DNA of 64,000 nucleotides from Varanus komodoensis (lineage: Eukaryota > Chordata > Lepidosauria > Squamata > Varanidae): assembly GCF_004798865.1 (NCBI RefSeq), contig NW_025335440.1, positions 9,544,857-9,608,856 of the forward strand, written 5' to 3'. Every line of letters begins with the position of its first letter. The stretch's first letter is position 1. Position numbers and translations under genes: made by a program. Shown here piece after piece: positions 52,830 through 63,299 of this stretch. Under the pieces are notes generated by a model. That model searched no databases, was not told where the DNA came from, and saw nothing but the letters and a program-made list of their open reading frames with translations.

Positions 52830-53460
52830 TCCATGTTTTCCTTTATGTTATCGATACTATTTCTGAATTTACGCCCACGGACATACATCCACATCTGCCA
52901 AAGTCGTGCAAAGCTCTGTTCTGTTTTTTGATGATATCCATCCTGTTTGCAGGGGATATATATTTGGCCAGCCAGAGACAGGCCTTGCTGGGTGGATGCC
53001 CTTTTAATATATTATTTCTAGTGTTCGTTTGCGTTCGGCTCTTTTAGTATTCCATATAAACCACCCTGGAAATATAAAGGAAGGATACCATAAAAAGACC
53101 TGTAATGAAAAATAATCAGTAGCCAACCATGAAGCTCATCCCTGGGGAGCTCAAACATGTACATACCCTAAAATTTATGCATAATATTCTTAGCCACAAG
53201 GTAGTTCTTGCAACCTTGGGGGATTCAGAGAAATTCTGCTCTTTCAGTGGCTGTTAGTTGTGTCAGCTACACAGAGACTTTGTGTCTCCATGGCAGAACA
53301 TTTTCAGAGTAGAATCAGCAGAGGTGTGAAGGGTTACGAACCCTGTTTCCCCACTGCTCTGGGAATCCCCCCCCCCTTTTTTTTCTCTTTTGCAGTGGCT
53401 AGCTTTATCTCAAAAGAAATAGATTTGCAAGCACACCTTAAGGTTGCCTTCCTCAACTCC
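52830..53460. other. Apparently unique sequence
   Basis: No gene or repeat recognised. There is a C/T homopolymer tract at 53368-53389. Confidence 0.42.
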
Positions 53461-53465
53461 CCACT

Positions 53466-53545
53466 TTCATGTTGTTGGACTACACCTGCCATAATCCACA
53501 GCCAGCAGTGGTTGAGGATTATGGGAGTGGTAGGCTCACGCATCT
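53466..53545 (+). repeat. MITE-like element (family A)
   Basis: 'gttggactacacctgccata', 'atccacagccagcagtgg' and 'gaggattatgggagtggtag'. The arms are imperfect inverted repeats. Confidence 0.6.
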
Positions 53546-53653
53546 GGAGGGCACTGAATTGGCAGCAGCAGCCTTCAAAAAAGACCAGAGAAGGTCCATC
53601 TTGGGTCCCCTCAGTGGCTGTGAGCATGATGTTCAACACTCATATGAGGAACT

Positions 53654-53702
53654 GGGGGTCGGGGACTGGGGGGTCAGGGGCCAGGAGCTGGGGGTCGGGG
53701 GT
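53654..53702 (+). other. G-quadruplex-prone stretch
   Basis: Runs of G5, G4, G6, G4, G5 and G5 are separated by short loops, in excess of the four runs needed for an intramolecular G-quadruplex on the plus strand. Confidence 0.8.
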
Positions 53703-53729
53703 CGAGTAACTTCTGGGAGTCGGGGGCCT

Positions 53730-54285
53730 CTTTCCTCCCCCAGAATCCACCAGGAAGCATATCCCTGCCACGTCTGGCTCACCCCTCAGAAGGGACATCC
53801 CTGGTCTTACGAAAATGAGTGTGTGCTTGTTGGAAGCTTTCCATCCAGTGTGGGAAGCCGTGCCAGACGTGTCGTTGGCGTCTTCAGGTAACCCAGACAA
53901 TTTTTGCAATTGCTGGCACCTACCAGCCACTCCCTTTGCTCCTGGGATTAATTCTCGCGTTCTGCTCCTACATGTCGCTACCAGTGGAGAATCTCCAGAA
54001 CTCTGCTCTTGCTGCAAGGCAAGTCAGCCTTGCGGCTCGTTTCTGTCATGTACACCAGACTCGTTGGCAAGGTGCCACTTTGGAGAGCTGCAGCCCATCC
54101 CGGTCACCCGGATGGAGTTAGGAAGCCCCGTAATATCCAAGTTGGTGCTCAGCTGGGAACAAGCAGGAAGGCAGCCTGCGCTGCAGACGTGTCCAGGGGG
54201 ACCAGTTTCCCGTGGGCTCTTCCCTTGGTACTCACCGGCCTTGCGACCCCTCCTGGTTTTTGGTTTGCTTCTGAAGATGTAATGT
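53730..54285. other. Apparently unique sequence
   Basis: No gene recognised; 100-155-codon frames overlap in several phases. Confidence 0.42.
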
Positions 54286-54288
54286 GCG

Positions 54289-54395
54289 TTGTTGTTGTTG
54301 TCGTGTGCCATTGAAAGCCTTCAAAATGTCCTATCCATAAAGGGCCTGCTCATTCAAGGCTGTGGCTTTTGTTATGGGGTCAAGGTGTGTTGCAC
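54289..54395 (-). mobile_element. RTE-BovB 3' end, minus strand
   Basis: 'gttgttgttgttgtcgtgtg' (complement of the CAA-rich BovB tail), then 'ccttcaaaatgtcctatcc' and 'ttcaaggctgtggcttttg', in the same order as other BovB 3' ends. A short 5'-truncated copy. Confidence 0.68.
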
Positions 54396-54399
54396 TTCC

Positions 54400-54985
54400 G
54401 CAAGATCCTGGAAGCGTGGGGCACAGCAGAGCAAAGGGCTATATTAGATTCAAAAGAGGGCTTTGTGTTTTGGACCTCAGGCCACACCTCTGTCGTGTAT
54501 TTCAGCTCTTGGACAAGTTTAGCTTTCTTTTAGTCTTGCCGGTTTGCCCTCGGGGAGACAGATGTTTTATTTCCAGCCACACCAACCGTGGCTGCCGTGC
54601 TACGAACAGGCAAGCCATGCCCGATTGCAGCCATTTTGTGTCAGTGCCCACGATGCTCTCAACATCCTGAGTGTGCTGGCGGACTGAAAGGGGTTGGAGC
54701 ATCTCTGGCCGCTCCTTAAGTTCCCACAGGGCCCACAGCAGCCCCCAGGCAGGACTATTGTGGGAAAATGAAAGGGGGACGAGACCCGACATAGAGTGGA
54801 GTGCTGGGCCAGGAAAAAGGGGTTACGAAGAGGGCTCGGGCAGGCATCAGTCGCCGGTTCCAGGGCCAGTGCTGGTACCAACCCGTCTGAGTCTGCAAAT
54901 GCTGCGGGAGTCTGTGGCTGAAGAGAGATTTTGCGATATGGGACCACCTCAGGAGCATGGTTTGCAGAGAGCAGGCGGGAAATGT
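54400..54985. other. Apparently unique sequence
   Basis: No gene or repeat recognised. Confidence 0.42.
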
Positions 54986-54987
54986 GA

Positions 54988-55226
54988 GAGGCCAGTGTGG
55001 TGTAGTGGTTAAGAGTACAGGGTTGGGACTCAGGCAACCTGGGTTCGAGTCCCCACTCAGCCATGGAGCCAGCTGGGTGGCTTTGGGCCAGTCACAGACT
55101 CTCAGCCCCGCCTACCTCACAGGGTTGTTGTTATCGGGATAAGAATGAAAGCCGGAGGAGAAGTATGTAAGCTACTCTGAGTCTGTTATAAGGAAAAAGC
55201 AGGATATAAATCTAATAAATAAATAG
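54988..55226 (+). mobile_element. tRNA-derived SINE, full length
   Basis: Head 'ccagtgtggtgtagtggtta' with B box GGGTTCGAGTCCC, the best conserved promoter of the set; core 'ggctttgggccagtcacaga', 'cctacctcacagggttgttg'; tail 'gtaagctactctgagtctg', 'aaagcaggatataaatc' and an AATAAATAAATA end. Confidence 0.9.
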
Positions 55227-55239
55227 GCTAAACCTTGGC

Positions 55240-55450
55240 CATGCTGGCTGGAGATGATGGGAGTTGTAATCTAACACACCTGGAAGGTGCCTGGTTGGAG
55301 GGGAAGGAGGACCTATTTTGTTTTCTCTCCCTTCCCCATCACTTGTTGCAACGCTTTGGGCTGCAGTGCCCATTATCCCCAGCTGGGCTGGCCACCACCC
55401 ATTCTGGCTGAGGAGGATAGAAGTCGTCCAAGGTACCTGGAATGTGTGGG
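55240..55450 (+). repeat. Two MITE-like pieces (family A)
   Basis: A right arm 'gatgggagttgtaatctaac' lies at 55255. A second, diverged copy runs from 'gggctgcagtgcccattatc' (55359) through 'gctgggctggccaccaccc' to 'gatagaagtcgtccaagg' (55417). Confidence 0.5.
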
Positions 55451-55499
55451 GCTGGAGATGGCTGGTAGAGCCTACGGCTTCCACGCCGGCTGCGGCGGA

Positions 55500-56660
55500 C
55501 AGGCGTACGGGGTGCTGTAAAAGAGCAAATAAAGACCAGATGCGGGAATGTCTGAAAGCAGCAGCAGTCAGAATGCCAGATCTGCTCGCTGGGGGCTTCC
55601 ATTGTTCCCCTTTCAGCGGCAGCCGGCTTGTATCCCTTCCCTTCGGTAACAGCAACATTCCAGTTTTGTTCGTCTGGCCACCCCTGGCCTGCAAGCGGCG
55701 CTTTCTAAGCATGCTGCTAGAATCCTTCCTTGCCTCCACTTTCTCCCTAACGTGAGTAATCTGGTTTTTCTCAGGCGATGGCTCCACAAGGGAGTCACCG
55801 GCGGCGGTGCCAAGTGCGGTTACGTCCCTCCGAGCGGATGTTGCGAGGACAAATGCGAATTCCTCGGAAAACAAGTTTTGTCTGGGATGCCAAACTTCTC
55901 CAGGCTCTTCCCGGGAATCAGCAGCACCGATATGTTCGGAATGCACCAGGCGTGATGTCAACATTCCTTCGAAGCTGTCCCCGTTTTGCGGAGGAATGGA
56001 ATGAGTGCCTGCGATTTTTCCCTTTTTTGTGCAAGAAAAAAAATTACAAGGTGTTCGTGAAGGCCTCCCTCGTTCGGCAGGCGGCACGTCGGTCTCACTG
56101 GTTGGCGACCCGCGAGTGGCCAACGCAGACCTCGAAGTCTGCACAAAGAGGTGCGGTGCTTGCTCCTCACACGTCCGTCTCTGTCGTTCTCACATCACGG
56201 TGACTATCGAGGCAGGAAGTGAGGCAGAAGTGAGGCCAGAAATTGGCCCCACAGCCCCTCTGGACCTCATGGCCAAGGAGCACTTCAGCAGGGCTTCCCG
56301 TGTCCCACTTGCTGCCTGTGCCGCAGTTCAGTCACCAGATGGACATCAGGCAAGGGCAGAGAAATGACATAACCCACGGCAGGGACCAGCAGAAAGTAGA
56401 CTGGGATTTACTGCTAGATTTCTGAGTGATTTGCAGTCAATCAGTATATTTTTTTTGCTTCCCAGTAGTAGCAAAATGCCCCCTCCCCTTCTCTGAATTA
56501 TACAGTGTGGATAAAGAAAATTCTGAGTAATCGGGGGGGATAATTGTGTGGAAGAATCATGAGCCCCATTCACTTCTTGTAGTCCCAAGAGATTCCCAGG
56601 TTCAGAATTCTCACATTTTAAGTGTGTGTCTTTTGCACCAGGCTGCTAGTCCTCAGGATT
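55500..56660. other. GC-rich sequence without a supported gene
   Basis: Repeat-free and CpG-bearing at 55530-56220. The 310-codon minus frame across it begins in unique sequence and ends inside MITE and SINE sequence, so it is not a gene. Confidence 0.42.
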
Positions 56661-56667
56661 CTGACAG

Positions 56668-56916
56668 CACAGAGCCAGTGTGGTATATAGAGTGTGGTTC
56701 TGGGACTCAGGCAATCTAGGTTTGAGTCCCCACTAAGCCACACAGCCAACTGGCTGACTTTGGGCCAGTCACAGACATTCAGCCCAACCAACCTCACAGG
56801 GCTGTTGTTGTGGGGATAAGATTGAGAGCAGCAGGAGGAGAATGATGTAAGCTTCTTTGAGTTCTTTAAAAAAAGAAAAGAAAGGGTGGGCTATAAATCT
56901 AATAAATAAATAAATT
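56668..56916 (+). mobile_element. tRNA-derived SINE, full length
   Basis: Head 'agccagtgtggtatatagag' with B box GGTTTGAGTCCC; core 'gactttgggccagtcacaga', 'cctcacagggctgttgttg'; tail 'tgtaagcttctttgagttc', 'ggctataaatctaataaata'. Confidence 0.88.
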
Positions 56917-57094
56917 ACAGAAAAAGTATATTCCAGGGGCCCAAAGTTGATTCATCCCTGACCTTCAAGCATCCAGTCCCAAACTAGTGAGAGCAAGACA
57001 CACGGGGCTCAAAGATTGAGTCTAACGATTGGCTGCAGCTGAATTATTTTGATTAGAGTTGGCATCAGTATTAAACAGATGCACATATATTACA

Positions 57095-57410
57095 CATCAC
57101 TCAACAAGCAGGAGGCCCATCTCAGTGGTGGCCCCTCAATTCCAAAATGATCCTGGCAAGCGGGCCAACTGGTGCCAACACCGTCACCTTTCTAAGACCC
57201 TCATCTTCCCTCAGGCATTTGGCGGCATCAACTCTTGCGTGTTCCTCATTGTTGATGGCTTAAAATGGTTTGTAGATATATGTGCTTCTCTCTCTGTGTT
57301 GACTGTTTCTATCTTGGCGCATGTGTGGTTTTGTAATGCGTTGTTAAGGTTGTCACTTTTGTAAACCACCTGGAGAGCTCCTGCTCTTGGGCAGTATAGA
57401 AACAGTTGTT
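57095..57410 (+). mobile_element. Old L2-like LINE, C-terminal coding piece and 3' end
   Basis: The plus frame from 57059 reads 'RRPISVVAPQFQNDPGK', comparable to 'RRAFSAVAPHLWNALPR' of the element at 25955. The 3' part ends 'gtaaaccacctggagagct' and 'tgggcagtatagaaa', a diverged terminal stem. Confidence 0.6.
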
Positions 57411-57419
57411 ATCAGTGGA

Positions 57420-57865
57420 CGCGGCTACCCTGCCAAGGGCACGCACGGGAAATTAAAATGGCAACCACAGCACAAGAGACTCACACTTCACTCCGAAGCA
57501 GTTCCAGCTGCCAAAATGGCAACTCTTTTTGCAATATTTGCAGACTGCACATATTTCCTTAAAATGGGCAAATCTTTGAGAATAAAAATTGGAAGGAGCC
57601 GGGCATCTTGGTGGGCACTGCGTTGCTAACTCCTGGGCTGGGCTACCTGGCTACGTTCCAGTCCACACCAGCTAGGAAGCTAACCGGCCAGCTTTGGGCT
57701 GGCTGTGATTTCTTGGCCTGGGCTGCCCAGCAAAGTCATGGGAGCGACCAGAGGTTCGTGCACCAGTCTTGGCCTCCTGCAGCGGGGACAGGATGAGCAC
57801 GTTATGAGCAGAGGTAGGCCAGGCTGCAGTCCAGGGTTAGAGAACGCTTGGCCACCAGATCTTCC
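57420..57865. other. Unassigned sequence
   Basis: No gene recognised. The part 57610-57800 might be a very old SINE ('gctacgttccagtccacacc'), but the match is too weak to call. Confidence 0.35.
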
Positions 57866-57869
57866 GGCT

Positions 57870-57945
57870 ACACTCTCATAATCCCCTGCCATCGGCCATG
57901 ATAGCTGCAGCTGCTGGAAGTTGAAGTCCAGGACACCCGCAATGC
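57870..57945 (+). repeat. MITE-like element (family A), diverged
   Basis: 'cactctcataatcccctgcc', 'atcggccatgatagctgc' and 'ggaagttgaagtccagg'. The arms are degraded inverted repeats. Confidence 0.45.
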
Positions 57946-57949
57946 CCAC

Positions 57950-59015
57950 TTCGGCTCCAGTTTCTCTTCTCCAGCTGGACCAGCGTTGGAGGGCGTCCCC
58001 GCACCTAGGAGGCCGTGATGTGGTCTGGGAGAGCCATGGCTGCTCCCAGCCCTGATGCAGCTCGCTGGCTGCCTTTAATGCAGGCAGCCGTTCACAAGGG
58101 GCAGACATTCAGGCAGTGCTGCTCTTCCCAGCAAAGAACGGGAATGCCAGTCAGGTTGCAGCCAGCACACCGGGCAGGCAGAAATTCACCAGGGGCATCC
58201 TCTCCCAGCACAGCTATGGGCAAGCTTCACAGGTTGCATTTCTTCCTGCCAGCCTAAGAGTTAAAAGCGCGGAGGAAGGAGTGTGACTTCCATGGTGCTG
58301 CTGCTTTGGTGACTTCAGTGGGCATCTGGAATGTTCTAAGGGCCGCGTGAGCCAGAACGGAGTGTTCTTGGAAAGCTTCGGAAGGCACACACGCAGCCCT
58401 CCGGTCTTTGTGCCGCTGCTGGGCGGGCGGGGGGGGGGTCCTCGGGGGCTCAGCACTCGGCACACTGCTTGGCGACACTGCGATCCCAGAGACAGCGTGT
58501 GCTCTGCATTTCCCCGGTTTATTCATTGGTGTCCTTTTCCCGTCAGAGAGAGGAGACACACCGCCTCTTCCCAAGTTCACAAGGCAAGCGACCGCCCGTG
58601 ATCCGCAGTGGGTTTGCGGAGTGCTCCGTAGCCTGACAGACGCAGACCACCCAGCGAACGTCACGCCCCAGGTGAGGACGAAGACCCCAGTCCCCTGGGC
58701 CCCCAGTCCCACCCTCTCGCCACCCTCCTGCACTGCCTTTGTTTCACTGGTAATAATTATCGAGATGTGGTTCTTATACGTGAGGTGGGCTGGGCATACG
58801 GTGTATCTCCCCATAGTGTGGGAGGCTGATGGGGACACTGCTGAGCTCAGCTTGCAGAGCAGCTGCTGCAGGTGGGTAAGCTCCAGGTGTAGCCCTTTCT
58901 TCTGGTGGTTCTTTAAAATGGGCTTGGCTTGAATGCCCTTCAGCTGGAGATTAGCTCTAGAGCAGAGGGCAGATTTGGTGTCTTCCCTGCCAGGAAAGGG
59001 TAGATGGGGGCAGAC
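57950..59015. other. GC-rich sequence without a supported gene
   Basis: The 269-codon minus frame (58254-59063) and 174-codon plus frame (58408-58932) overlap each other and show no domain. There is a G-run at 58426-58438. Confidence 0.42.
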
Positions 59016-59019
59016 TTTT

Positions 59020-59074
59020 GTCAGCCCTTTAAAAAGAGGACTGTCATCTGAAAAAGAGAACACCTGGCCACCCT
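59020..59074 (-). repeat. Short interspersed element (family C), minus strand
   Basis: On the minus strand it reads 'agggtggccaggtgttctc', 'cagatgacagtcctctttt' and 'aaagggctga', collinear with the left 55 bp of the copy at 52711. Confidence 0.55.
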
Positions 59075-59137
59075 ATAAAGTATGAGGGTGCAGAAGAAGA
59101 GCAGTAAATCTTGATCTCTGTTAAGTCTCAACTTCAA

Positions 59138-59158
59138 AAAGACAGACAGACAGACAGA
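59138..59158 (+). repeat. (GACA)n microsatellite
   Basis: About five GACA units. Confidence 0.88.
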
Positions 59159-59159
59159 G

Positions 59160-59890
59160 TTCCTAGTCCTTCTGTCTCCTAAGAAACTTTGCTCCATTGC
59201 AGAGAATGTGCACAGTACTGACTTGCCAGCTCCTTGCGAGCATTTTGTGTTTTGACCATCTGCTCTTTGAACTGCTGCCAACTCATACACAAAACCCTAT
59301 ATTTACACTACAGCGGGCTAACCTGTGTCAAAGCAGATGCCCCGGGGGCTTTGTCAGCATTATTCTTCCCCTGCCACAGTGGCGAGGATGCTGCCTGCCA
59401 GCCTCTCGTAGCCTTGGCTTATGCCCGGGATCTGGGTGTGGGAGCTGCTGGCTTCGACCCACAGAATCCCCTGGGTGGTCTTGGGGGCAGCCCTTGGTGA
59501 GCTGCGCTTCCGCCAGCAAGTCACTCGCGGTCCAGCTGGTGAGCCAACGTGGAGTCATTCACTGGCACTGCAACCTGAACAGCCAAGACTGCAGATTCCA
59601 TCCTAGTTCTGCCCTGATTGGCCATATTCCTCCAAGCCCTGCCCTGACCCACCTGGTTCTGCCTTGGCTCCAGCCTGACACACAGATTCTATCTTGGCTC
59701 CGCCCCCGCAAGTCATATCCCTCGAAGCCCCGCCCCTGACCTGACCCACCTGGTTCTGCCAAAGCTCCCCTCCCTGGTACCCACACAGAGCAGGCCTGTG
59801 ACTTTCTCAGCTCCTTGGGGGCTTCTCACACTTTTAGGATCTTAATTGTATTAGTCATGGGTTTACCAATGTTTTCTCACAGTAACAGGA
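59160..59890. other. Apparently unique sequence
   Basis: No gene recognised. A loosely repeated 'tctgccttggctccagcctg' type motif at 59600-59770 suggests a degraded minisatellite with a period near 40 bp. Confidence 0.42.
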
Positions 59891-59894
59891 TATT

Positions 59895-59975
59895 CACACA
59901 AAGGGTCAATGCGTTGCAGTGGTTGGGCTTAGGACTTGGGTTCCTTGCAAGAGGAGAAAAGATTATTATTATTTA
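59895..59975 (+). repeat. SINE with internal deletion
   Basis: The head block 'gcgttgcagtggttggg' is followed within about 20 bp by the tail block 'gggttccttgcaagagg' and ATTATTATT. The core is missing. Confidence 0.45.
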
Positions 59976-60104
59976 CAATAGGAAAGAATGAAAAAAGAGA
60001 AATTAGAGCATCGTTGCTGGAGAAATTAATCACGCTAGGGAAAGTTGAAGAAGAAAAAGAAAACCAACTATGAGATGAGTGGACATAAAGGAAGGCACAG
60101 GCTT

Positions 60105-60213
60105 GGATTTAGAAGAGCTGAGCGGGGCTGTCATGGATAGGCGTTTTGGAGGGCTTTCTTTTATGGGGCCACCATAAATCAGAGATGACTTGGTGCCACA
60201 TAACAGCCAACAA
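60105..60213 (+). mobile_element. RTE-BovB 3' end
   Basis: 'agagctgagcggggctgtca', 'tatggggccaccataaatc', 'gagatgacttggtgccac' and 'ataacagccaacaat' form the BovB terminus (compare 9370-9419). A short 5'-truncated copy, next to an L2 piece. Confidence 0.68.
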
Positions 60214-60224
60214 TATTGCAAAGT

Positions 60225-60860
60225 CAAGCACGCTGGAGAGGCTTCTCATCTTACGCAAGCCAGAATGATAACTGGGACCCGTAGGTCTCAGCGCACAGAA
60301 CCAGCTCTGGCCTGCGTGGACCGGCTGCCTGGATGCTTCCAGGCCCAGGTCAAGGTGCTGCTTTTAACCTATAAAGCGTTACGATTTGGAGTCACAATAC
60401 TAGTTGCAGCACCCTCCCGGCCGCATGCTACTCAGGCACTGCATTCAACCCTTGGGTCTTCTTCCACCTCTAAGGAGGCTCAGCAGGTGGCAACAAGAGA
60501 AGGGCTTTCTCTGTGGTGGCCCCCACCTAGGGAATGACCTCCCCCCTGCAGCCTGCCAGGCACCAGCCCTGTCATCCTTTTGGCACCTGGTTAAGACAGC
60601 CCTTCATACCAAGACTTTTAAAGGGGTACTTGACTACCCAGTGGCTTGAGGGGGATTACCCATCCCAGAGGGGTGTGTGTGTGTGTGTGTTTAAACACGG
60701 TCATTCTTCACTCTGTTTTAGCTATTTAAATTTTTAATGTTTCTTTGATTTTATGGTATCTTCTTATTATATTTCATTCTCTTGGTTTACCTTGTATGGA
60801 TAGTTGTAACTGCCTGGAAAGCTTTGGCTATGGGGTGTTTTAGTAATTAATTGATTAATG
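60225..60860 (+). mobile_element. Old L2-like LINE, C-terminal coding piece and 3' end
   Basis: 'ttcaaggtgttggtcatcac' of the element at 25955 is matched by 'gtcaaggtgctgcttttaac' at 60349, and 'ctttctctgtggtggccccc' continues the frame block RRAFSVVAP. The 3' UTR ends 'aactgcctggaaagcttt', then 'ggggtgttttagtaatt'. The coding part has frame breaks. It is an older subfamily than the copy at 25955. Confidence 0.7.
60672..60691 (+). repeat. (GT)n in the L2 3' UTR
   Basis: Ten dinucleotide units following 'cccagaggg'. Confidence 0.9.
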
Positions 60861-61079
60861 AGAATCAGGACACTATATGAGTGTAACTATGGCTGCATAA
60901 TTCAAGGAGGAATTCAAGGGATAAATTGAATGCTGCTGTGTCAGGCTGTTTTCAAGTCATGGAAACCTGCATGTTTTCAAGCCTTCTTCTGCCTTAAATG
61001 CATTTTTGCATCCTCAGGAATCCCATCCAATCAATCCGAGTTATTGTTTAACTTTGGGATGGGAGGGCAGTGAGCAATG

Positions 61080-61390
61080 GGAAGGCCTTTTTAAAGGACG
61101 GGCATGTTTTCAGGGCAGTTCCCAGCAGAGGTTGGGTAGAAGACACTTCCCCCCTTCCACCAAACTGGTTTTTAATGGGGACTTGAGTGGATGACCCATC
61201 CCAAGTGGTTTTCTTTCACTGGGCCATTCTTTACTGCATGTTTTAGCTGCTTTGATTTTTAATGCTTCTTTTATAAGATGCTATGGTATTGTATTATATT
61301 GCATTGTTTTATGGACTGTTGTAAAGCACCTACAGAGCTTCAGCAATGGGGCAGTATAGAAATGAAGTAAATTATTATTAATAATAATAT
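61080..61390 (+). mobile_element. Old L2-like LINE 3' end
   Basis: 'aatggggacttgagtgga', 'tgacccatcccaag' match 60640-60670 of the neighbouring copy. The end reads 'gtaaagcacctacagagctt' and 'ggggcagtatagaaatg', followed by ATTATTAATAATAATA. It has the same orientation and subfamily as 60225-60860. Confidence 0.7.
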
Positions 61391-61394
61391 TGCA

Positions 61395-63210
61395 GTTCAG
61401 TGTATACTCAGGTGGCTATTTTTTCTGGGGTCCACCCCTAACCCTTTCTACCCTTTCCTTCCAGCCCCCCGAAAATGTGCAGGATTTTCGGGACGGGCTG
61501 AGGGGAGCTGCGGAGGAAGGGGGATATCTGAGAACAGAGTGGAAGCGCCTTCCTTGGCTGAACTCTTCCTCTTCCAGAGGGTGGATCCTGTATCCGACTT
61601 TCTGATATCATGGTTTATACTCCTTCCGTCCCGTGTGTCCTGTATATAAACCTCAAACGTTTGCTCACGCTCCGGGCATCTGGTGAAGTGGACTGTCGCA
61701 TACAACAGATTTCCCTTCGTGACACCAAGAGGAGAAATGCATTTACTTCCGAGGTGCCGCAAGACTCTGCTGTCCGTGCTACGTGCAAGGCCAGTGCTAG
61801 GTGCTGAAAAGATCGAGGGTCAAGCCTGCGGGACCAGACTGGCCCGGCCCAAAAGCTGTTTTGCATAAGCTCAAAAGCTCACCTGTAACTGACCCCTGCC
61901 TCCTAAGGAGACCCCCATTTGCAAAAAGGGACTAGTGGCTGAGAAAGAAGAGAGCATTTGCTTTCAAGAAATCCCCCAGGCTGCAAGATTCAAGGGGGGG
62001 GGGGCAGCAGGAGGTGAAGTGCAGGTGGGACAAAAGCCAGTTCACCTGCGGGATCAGAGCGGACAGGGCTCTTGGACGCCACACCTTTGTCCCAGCAAGC
62101 GCCCGCCCGTGGAGGCAGCGCAGAGAGTAAGCGGCCCCCGCAGGAATGCGGGATTTGGGGTGGAAGATCTGGGGCTCCAGCCCGGCTGGGTATCCTGCTT
62201 ATCCCCTCTGGAAAATTCTGGAAACTCTAGCAAGGCGGGACCCAGAAGGAAGCTGCAAAGAAGAGGCAAATGCTGCTCTGAGCGCACCGCTCTCTGGAAG
62301 CACCGGAAACCTTTCACTGTGGACTCTGGGGGAGACTCCGGAGGGACATGATGTTTTCCTATCAGCATATTGGTGGATGCATATGGAAGCAGGAAGGAAG
62401 GAAGGAAGGAGAAGGCCCCGGAGGACTATTCCAGCTTCTAATAATGGTCAGGGATTTGACAAGCACGGGGTCTCCGGCTCCTACCATTTCCAAATCGAAA
62501 TGCTTCTGAAAATGCTGAGCGTTCCACCAGCATTAAATCTTTCTGCACAGGCCGGCTGACCTAAACTATCCATGTTATTTTCCTTTGCCTTTCTTTCACC
62601 TCCTCTTTGTCTCTCTCTCCCCGCTCCCTTCCTCTATTTAAATAACACTTGAGGTTGGAACCGAATCAAACACTTAGTGGCCTGAGCCCATATTGTGTTG
62701 ATTTAAAACTATGTTGGGGTGAGGGGAAGGGCACAGGCAGTTGGCTTTAAAACTCATTTTGGGGGTCGTGGGGGAGTCTGAGAAGCCAGGAGAACAGTGA
62801 GGAGCTGGAATCTATTAGTGCAGCCCGAGAGACGACTCTGGAACAGCCATCTCTGCTTGGTTGATACGCAATGCGGTGAACGCAATGCGGGGAATCAAGG
62901 GCACTTGTTTTGGAGAGAAACGTTTTTGGAGAGTGGCTACGGCTTCGCACATCCAGGTAGTGACAGGATAACCCATGCTCAGGATAACAACCAGCCACGG
63001 TGAACAGAACCAAGCAACAAACCATGAACTCTCTTCATGGATTTTGCGTGGTTCACAAGCCACAGCTTATTAGCACGCCTGAGTCCAGACATTTCAGCGG
63101 CAACAACCCACACTCAACCCATGCTGAACCCACTCAACTGTTATAGCGCAATATAACATCCATGTTTACAGTCGGTGGATGCCAGTAAATTCTAGTACAC
63201 CCTTCCCTCA
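61395..63210. other. Apparently unique sequence
   Basis: No gene recognised. A GGAA run lies at 62391-62410 and a G-run at 61995-62005. The 138-codon plus frame 61935-62351 has no recognisable domain. Confidence 0.42.
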
Positions 63211-63216
63211 CCTGGT

Positions 63217-63293
63217 ACTGTGTTGGACTACAACTCCCAGAATCCCACAGTCAGCATAGCATTATGGGAGTTGTAGCCCGATGCATCAGAAGG
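63217..63293. repeat. MITE-like element (family A), well preserved
   Basis: Left arm 'ttggactacaactcccagaa' and right arm 'attatgggagttgtagccc' are inverted repeats; the middle reads 'cagtcagcatag'. Confidence 0.72.
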
Positions 63294-63299
63294 CAGCCA

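Noticed and set aside
54988-55062. tRNA-like head with A and B boxes as a possible tRNA gene
   Set aside because: It is followed by SINE core and tail, so it is the SINE promoter and not a tRNA gene.
55212-56144. 310-codon open frame (minus)
   Set aside because: Its C-terminal third is MITE family A and SINE tail sequence, and the rest has no recognisable domain. GC-rich DNA gives such frames by chance.
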